Shown here: positions 59,981-64,000 of the stretch, one piece after another
Layout of the letters: each line of letters opens with the position of its first letter
How positions within the stretch are numbered: position 1 is the stretch's first letter
DNA from: CAYULW01 sp964445815
GTDB lineage: Bacteria > Bacteroidota > Bacteroidia > Flavobacteriales_E > Vicingaceae
DNA length: 64,000 nt
Direction: 5' to 3'
Assembly: GCA_964445815.1 (NCBI GenBank)
Contig: CAYULW010000002.1
Span: 372,001-436,000 of the forward strand
Made by a program: the position numbers and the translations under genes
The notes under the pieces: generated by a model
What the model saw: the letters and a program-made list of their open reading frames with translations, nothing else
Databases searched by the model: none
Told to the model about the DNA's origin: nothing

Positions 59981-60415
59981 ATGAAAAATTATACGCATCA
60001 GGAAATTCACGATTTGATTGAACGATTTGAGTCAAGAAAGTTACCTAAGCTCGAATGGACACATGAAGCACATATAGTTGTTGCGCTGTGGTATTGCTCT
60101 AAGTATTCATTTAAAGAAGCATTGAACCATGTGAGAGAAAAGATTCGCAAGCATAATGAATCGGTAGGAACTGAAAATACTGATACAGAAGGGTATCATG
60201 AGACAATTACAAAGTTCTGGCTTTTGGTTGCAAGTGATTTTTTGAGAAAGACAAAACATCTAAGCATCGAAGACAAATGTAATGCTATGATTAACTCTGA
60301 ATTCGGAAAGAGCAGTTACCCTCTTGATTATTATAGTCGTCAACTCTTGTTTTCAACCACAGCCAGACATTGTTGGGTCAAGCCTGACTTGAACGATTTT
60401 GAGGTCAACATATAG
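59981..60415 (+). CDS. Conserved protein of unknown function
   Basis: 144-aa cytoplasmic protein. The motifs EWTHEAHIVVALWYC (about 25-39) and TDTEGYHETITKFWLLV (about 67-83), with two His-containing stretches, are those of a small, widely found hypothetical family (pattern W-T/L-HEAH ... G-YHET-T) that I recall without a named function. The clustered His residues could bind a metal. Followed by a terminator-like hairpin. Confidence 0.75.
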   Translation: MKNYTHQEIHDLIERFESRKLPKLEWTHEAHIVVALWYCSKYSFKEALNHVREKIRKHNESVGTENTDTEGYHETITKFWLLVASDFLRKTKHLSIEDKCNAMINSEFGKSSYPLDYYSRQLLFSTTARHCWVKPDLNDFEVNI

Positions 60416-60443
60416 TTTGGCAAAGTTGTATCTCTTCTTGACT

Positions 60444-60480
60444 AAGCCTTATGAAACTATGAGGCTTCTTTATGTTTTCT
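60444..60480 (+). terminator. Probable terminator
   Basis: AAGCCTTAT / ATGAGGCTT stem (one G-T pair) around a GAAACT loop, followed by a T-rich stretch, 29 bases after the preceding stop codon. Confidence 0.5.
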
Positions 60481-60645
60481 TTATGTGGATTATCGATTAT
60501 GATCATTTTAAGTCGCGACAATATTGGATTGGAAATTTCTGGTGAGGCATTGGATAAGCTTATGACTAAGTCTTCACAGAAAATGATCTGAGATTAGTCT
60601 GATTGTATTAATTTGGTGGCTAGCTAAACAATACCTTAACCAACA

Positions 60646-60653
60646 TACTTTCG
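60646..60653 (+). promoter_or_regulatory. -7-like element TACTTTCG touching a start codon
   Basis: The same octamer as at 48969; it ends directly at the ATG at 60654. If it is the promoter, transcription would begin inside the first codons; otherwise the real start may be a few codons downstream. Confidence 0.3.
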
Positions 60654-61121
60654 ATGTACTTAGCAGAACCTTATGTATTAAGTTCAGAAAACCTGATCGA
60701 CTATAAATTGAACCTTCTCAACTTAAAAAAAGGAGAAATACTGATGGATCTTGGTTGTGGTAATGCTCAGGTTTTGATTCGCGCCTATCAATTGGCTAAA
60801 ACAAAAGGAATTGGCTATGAATTGCGGCCTGAGGTCATAAAAGAGGCAGTACAAAACATTCAAAATCATCATCTTGAAGATGACATTCTAATTAAAGAAG
60901 AGAGTTTTTTTAATGCCGACCTTAAGCAGGCTAATGGGGTATACTTGTATCTGACGAGATGGAGTCTTGGAGAACTCTCTTTGAAATTAGAGCAGGAATT
61001 AAAACCGGGAACTAGGGTAGTGACCCACGATTTTGATATTCCTGCATGGCAAGAGAAAGAAAAGCATCAAGTGTTGGATGAGCATGGGCTTGAACATGAG
61101 GTTTATCTTTACATTGTGTGA
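60654..61121 (+). CDS. Class I SAM-dependent methyltransferase
   Basis: 155-aa cytoplasmic methyltransferase. Motif I ILMDLGCGNAQVLIRAYQL (about 29-47) binds SAM and motif II is GIGYELRPEVIKEAV (about 53-67). The ADLKQANGVYLYLTRWSLGELSLKLEQELKPGTRVVTHDF segment (about 92-131) resembles DOT1-like or FAM173-type lysine methyltransferases. The substrate is unknown but protein lysine methylation is possible. The N-terminus MYLAEPYVLSSENLIDYKL fits the family start (APYVPT-like). Confidence 0.85.
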   Translation: MYLAEPYVLSSENLIDYKLNLLNLKKGEILMDLGCGNAQVLIRAYQLAKTKGIGYELRPEVIKEAVQNIQNHHLEDDILIKEESFFNADLKQANGVYLYLTRWSLGELSLKLEQELKPGTRVVTHDFDIPAWQEKEKHQVLDEHGLEHEVYLYIV

Positions 61122-61190
61122 CGTTCATCAGAATCTCTAGGCGATATCAATTGCCAATATTAGGTTAGTTAATCACTATTGTTTTCCGGT

Positions 61191-61287
61191 TCATATCCTC
61201 TCCTTAGTGATGCTAATCAATTTATCATCCCTCATTCTAGCAAATCTTATGCTGTTATCGTCAATAAAAGCCAATGTATAGATATCT
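61191..61287 (-). pseudogene. Possible C-terminal gene fragment
   Basis: The minus strand reads RDIYTLAFIDDNSIRFARMR and DDKLISITKERI, then a stop, with normal coding character but no start and a stop codon just upstream. It looks like the tail of a decayed protein gene. The rest of this 258-base gap holds nothing recognisable. Confidence 0.3.
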
Positions 61288-61379
61288 CTTTATACTAAGA
61301 TCTATCAACATAATTATCATTATTTTAAGAATCTTCCTGTAGCAGACAAGCAAAGGTGCCACTTTAGAAACAATCGTTC

Positions 61380-61736
61380 TCAACCAAATATCCGAGTTTC
61401 GGGAAATTCAATGAAGTCACCTACCCATGTTAAAAAGATTATGCCTACGGGAATAGCCCAACCCATGGTTGTATAAAACAGTTCTTCAACCACGGTAGAA
61501 TCAGGATTGTTAAATAGAAGGTTGTTGCCCCCTTTAAATTCAGATCTGAGGATGCAGAGCACAGATTTTATCCAATACCACAGTGAAACGAGAGATAGCA
61601 ATAGGCTTGCTATAAATACCATAAGATCGGGCAGTCCCTTTTCAGCTTCTTTTGCTATAGGGCAAAGCAAGGCAAACAAAAAAATCACATACCAAGCATT
61701 CGAGGTTTTGTAAGTTGTTGCTTGATTTTTTTTCAT
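61380..61736 (-). CDS. Small membrane protein, unknown
   Basis: 118-aa protein with three predicted membrane helices (about 14-30, 37-58, 93-110) and a basic N-terminus (MKKNQATTYKTSNAWYVIF). No family recognised. It stands alone between poorly coding stretches. Confidence 0.55.
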   Translation of the reverse strand: MKKNQATTYKTSNAWYVIFLFALLCPIAKEAEKGLPDLMVFIASLLLSLVSLWYWIKSVLCILRSEFKGGNNLLFNNPDSTVVEELFYTTMGWAIPVGIIFLTWVGDFIEFPETRIFG

Positions 61737-62027
61737 ACAGTTTTGTAAATGTATTGAATATACTTGCGGCGTTTATGCCACAAGGGACTAAGCACCCCCT
61801 CTAAAGGTTCGGAATGGCACATGTACCTGCCCAAACAAGAAAGGCGGGGAGAAATTTTGATTCACTTTATGTTGTCTTTTAAGTTTGGCGGAGTTTTTGG
61901 CCTTGAGGACAAAACAAACTGTGACAAAATTTATGGCTTGGTAGAATTTCAGTTTTTTTTTAATAAAAACACGGAGCGAAGCGGAGTGGGGCAAGTTTTA
62001 ATTCTCTCTTAAATTCTGGGAAAAGGC

Positions 62028-62141
62028 ATGAAATACTCTTTTGCAAAGCTTGCGGAGACAAACGAAGTTCACAAATACCCGAAAAAAGTCAAAGCAAGAT
62101 TTGTAAATGTGTATGAAATAGGGGAGGAAGTTAACAATTAA
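62028..62141 (+). CDS. Possible 37-aa protein
   Basis: ATG-initiated frame MKYSFAKLAETNEVHKYPKK followed by VKARFVNVYEIGEEVNN. The charged amphipathic composition looks coding, and GGGAAAAGGC precedes the ATG. Its stop overlaps the end of the convergent gene at 62138 by 4 bases. In the 400-base gap around it (61737-62137) I see no other supported gene, only degenerate sequence with short direct motifs such as GGAGCGAAGCGGAG. Confidence 0.3.
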   Translation: MKYSFAKLAETNEVHKYPKKVKARFVNVYEIGEEVNN

Positions 62142-63160
62142 TGGTCAGCATGATGTTTAGGCAAAGTGTGCATAAAATCAATAAAGCTTTCAAAATCAAT
62201 AGAACCTGATAAGAGGTTCTTAAAAAATTGTGGAGCTTTTTTGGAAAACTCTAAAGAGTTAAAAGGAGAGTATTTTGATGAAATAATGAAATTATAAGGT
62301 GTAAGATGCCTTTTCCTTAATTCAGCGCTATTAGTTTTAATTATTTTTCCATTCCTCTCGGCTGCACCATCATCATATTCAGATCTCGTGATAAATGTGC
62401 CATTGAATATAGCATATTCTTCATCGTAGTGTTCACCTTTCTTTAGATATGCTTTAACCTGTTCTTCATTTTCATACAAACCTGTAGGCATATCTATATT
62501 TGTTTCAATGTAAACGAAATCATGAAAATAAGATGAGCCTCTTACAATAGCTATTTTTTTTATATTCAGTTCTTCATACTCCATTAAACAGTGAGTACTA
62601 TCAAGTCTTTCAAAAGATCTAATAGGCAATGCTCCTCGACCATTAAACCACCAAATAGGGTCTGTAGTGGTCCCATACCCTTTAGCTTCATCAAAATAGG
62701 TAGGTATTTTTAATAAATCTAGTAAACGCTCAATTGCAGCATAAGGGTCATTTATCCATTTAAATGATTCCACACCTGGAAAGCTATCGCAAACTCTATA
62801 ATGAAAAAAAACTGTTGGAGCTTCAGTAATAATAGTCTTATCTAGATCGTTTGCAATATCATTTTCATTCTCTGTAATATTATCTTCTCTAGTTTTAGTT
62901 AATAGCTGTTCTCTTGAGCTTGCCTTTTTTCTATTCACTTTCAAGTATATAAACATCCCTACACCTAAGAGAATAATGATAATAATAATTGTATAAATTA
63001 TATTGGGGTACTTAAATATTGATATGAAAGCTTCTTGGAAAGTGCTATTATAGATGATGCTTTTTATATAAAAAAACATAGTAGAGCATAATGTTATTAT
63101 TCCAAACGCAATTACTTTACTCCAAACAGTATCATTCCAAATTTTCTTAAATCGACTCAT
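62138..63160 (-). CDS. Two-helix membrane protein, possible defence effector
   Basis: 340-aa protein. The N-terminus FKKIWNDTVWSKVIAFGIIT is followed by two membrane helices (about 15-33 and 52-73). The W-x-D-x-VWSKVIA start is a pattern recalled from membrane effectors of bacterial defence genes. The soluble C-terminal domain (about 110-340) is not recognised; it has WWFNGRGALPIRSFERLD near 170 and a conserved-looking HCLMEYEELNIKKIAIVRG. It diverges from the gene at the right edge, which may be its partner. Confidence 0.7.
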   Translation of the reverse strand: MSRFKKIWNDTVWSKVIAFGIITLCSTMFFYIKSIIYNSTFQEAFISIFKYPNIIYTIIIIIILLGVGMFIYLKVNRKKASSREQLLTKTREDNITENENDIANDLDKTIITEAPTVFFHYRVCDSFPGVESFKWINDPYAAIERLLDLLKIPTYFDEAKGYGTTTDPIWWFNGRGALPIRSFERLDSTHCLMEYEELNIKKIAIVRGSSYFHDFVYIETNIDMPTGLYENEEQVKAYLKKGEHYDEEYAIFNGTFITRSEYDDGAAERNGKIIKTNSAELRKRHLTPYNFIISSKYSPFNSLEFSKKAPQFFKNLLSGSIDFESFIDFMHTLPKHHADH

Positions 63161-63377
63161 AGGTAAATATATTTATGAACTTAGCTAAAATATTATAATA
63201 TTGATTAATGAAAGGTCTATTTAACTTTTTTGTATAAATGAGATATTTTAAGATTCTAAAAATGAGTATTTATACTCTATTATTTATTCAAATTTATTGT
63301 TAGTTTCGTCATTACTCTAGTTAACATTTTGATTATCAAAAAACTTAATAGACAATTCAATCATAATCTAAAATTCA

Positions 63378-64000
63378 ATGGCTACCCAATTAGATCTAAG
63401 CACGATTCAAGTAGAAAAAATAATAGTTCATGATATACCCAAGCACAAAAAAGATGACTTGAGTAATGAGCCAAAATACAGTGAACAAGAAAGTGAAATT
63501 ACAGATGGACTAAGATTCTTTTTTAAAGATAAAGTAGTAGAGGCATTGGGAAGAGATAAGGCATTTAAAATATGTATCGATCCTGAAAGTGAATCTCCTG
63601 TTCCATGGCTTTTATCAGACTTAATAAAAGATGAAGATAACGAAGTTGATTTTGTAGAGCAATCAAAAAAAATTGCAAAACATCTTTTTGAAATACAAAA
63701 AGGAAATAATGCGGCCGGAATTTTAGTTGTAATTCAAGGAAAGATTAATGATCATAGAACCTGCGTGATACTAAAGCTGGAAAGAGATCAAGGTGCACAG
63801 TTAAGTCTCGACCCTATTACTAAATCATTCAATATTATAGAAGTTAAAAATTTAATGCTTACTCAAAAGACAAAAGTTTTTAAAGTGGCATTATTTATCT
63901 CAAGAGAAAAATTTGGAAGTAATTTTGATGGCTCTATCATGGATTATCAAAATAATCCAAAAGTTAATAGAACAACTACTACATTTTTCATTTCTCTTTT
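63378..64000 (+). CDS. Nucleoid-associated (NdpA/NA37-like) protein, C-terminus cut off
   Basis: 207 codons from the ATG at 63378 to the right edge without a stop. It starts MATQLDLSTIQVEKIIVHDI and has SKKIAKHLFEIQKGNNAAGILVV (about 100-122), then the beta segment TCVILKLERDQGAQLSLDP (about 131-149) and VKNLMLTQKTKVFKVALF. This layout (I-x4-VH start, KHLFE region, LLV-beta, D-P-x-T, ML-TxKTKV) is similar to the N-terminal half of 37-kDa nucleoid-associated proteins such as YejK, which are about 335 aa, but the match is by eye only. Members occur in some predicted anti-phage loci. Confidence 0.6.
   Translation, partial: MATQLDLSTIQVEKIIVHDIPKHKKDDLSNEPKYSEQESEITDGLRFFFKDKVVEALGRDKAFKICIDPESESPVPWLLSDLIKDEDNEVDFVEQSKKIAKHLFEIQKGNNAAGILVVIQGKINDHRTCVILKLERDQGAQLSLDPITKSFNIIEVKNLMLTQKTKVFKVALFISREKFGSNFDGSIMDYQNNPKVNRTTTTFFISL

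Noticed and set aside
60499..60591. 30-codon plus-strand frame (MIILSRDNIGLEISGEALDK...)
   Set aside because: No ribosome site, no conserved pattern and no neighbour coupling; too short to support.
61764..62012. Plus-strand 82-aa frame and overlapping minus-strand 68-aa frame
   Set aside because: Neither has a plausible protein composition or motif; the sequence looks degenerate.

Overview
The window comes from the chromosome of a low-GC Bacteroidota bacterium, most likely Flavobacteriales-like. The clues are secreted proteins with type IX secretion (T9SS) C-terminal sorting domains, a TonB receptor paired with a DUF4249 lipoprotein, a Bacteroidota-type HU protein, a GlmU-family protein, scarce Shine-Dalgarno sequences and TAnnTTTG-like -7 promoter elements close to start codons. 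No rRNA, tRNA, CRISPR array, transposase or integrase was recognised.

Layout. 0-4.2 kb (minus): 3-hydroxyacyl-CoA dehydrogenase cut by the edge, a polyprenyl-phosphate sugar transferase, a lipoprotein and a Gfo/Idh/MocA oxidoreductase. 4.3-10.4 kb: Pcm repair methyltransferase, a beta-barrel protein, a large T9SS protein, a DEDDh exonuclease with a 41-aa membrane protein, and a divergent Nramp-family transporter. 10.4-17.8 kb: an accessory region made of two integron-like cassette arrays (no integrase in the window), separated by a TPR/SpoIIE phosphatase gene. 17.8-24.2 kb: DinB, CsaA, a T9SS protein, a GlmU-family protein and Lon. 24.2-28.2 kb: a TonB receptor / DUF4249 / e(P4) phosphatase operon. 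28.4-41.4 kb: unknown cytoplasmic and envelope proteins, YiaA, an ECF sigma factor with a probable membrane anti-sigma/beta-solenoid partner, a three-gene envelope operon, a DUF2235 hydrolase and a lipoprotein. 41.4-48.7 kb: GNAT acetyltransferase, an unusual 704-aa protein, a small-molecule kinase, a PEGA-trypsin protease operon, DUF1684 and HU. 49-55 kb: a MarR-controlled RND efflux operon. 55-64 kb: DUF350-like and transglutaminase-like genes, a membrane-bound LuxR-type regulator with a coiled-coil partner, a methyltransferase, sparse decayed sequence, and a possible defence-type pair at the right edge.

The strongest unexplained structures are two. First, the twin cassette arrays (10516-17717) are each opened by the same ~85-90-bp leader (R2) and closed by the same 43-bp end (R1). 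They have attC-like sites between cassettes and matching boundary cores on each cassette. Second, two intergenic clusters (48738-48793 and 59524-59600) hold three and four quasi-palindromic ACGTG elements spaced exactly 22 bp centre to centre, about 190-210 bp upstream of a MarR/RND operon and of a membrane-LuxR operon. Also notable are a perfect 18-bp palindrome overlapping the marR promoter, a remnant of a second SpoIIE gene fused in frame to the intact one, and likely leaderless promoters.
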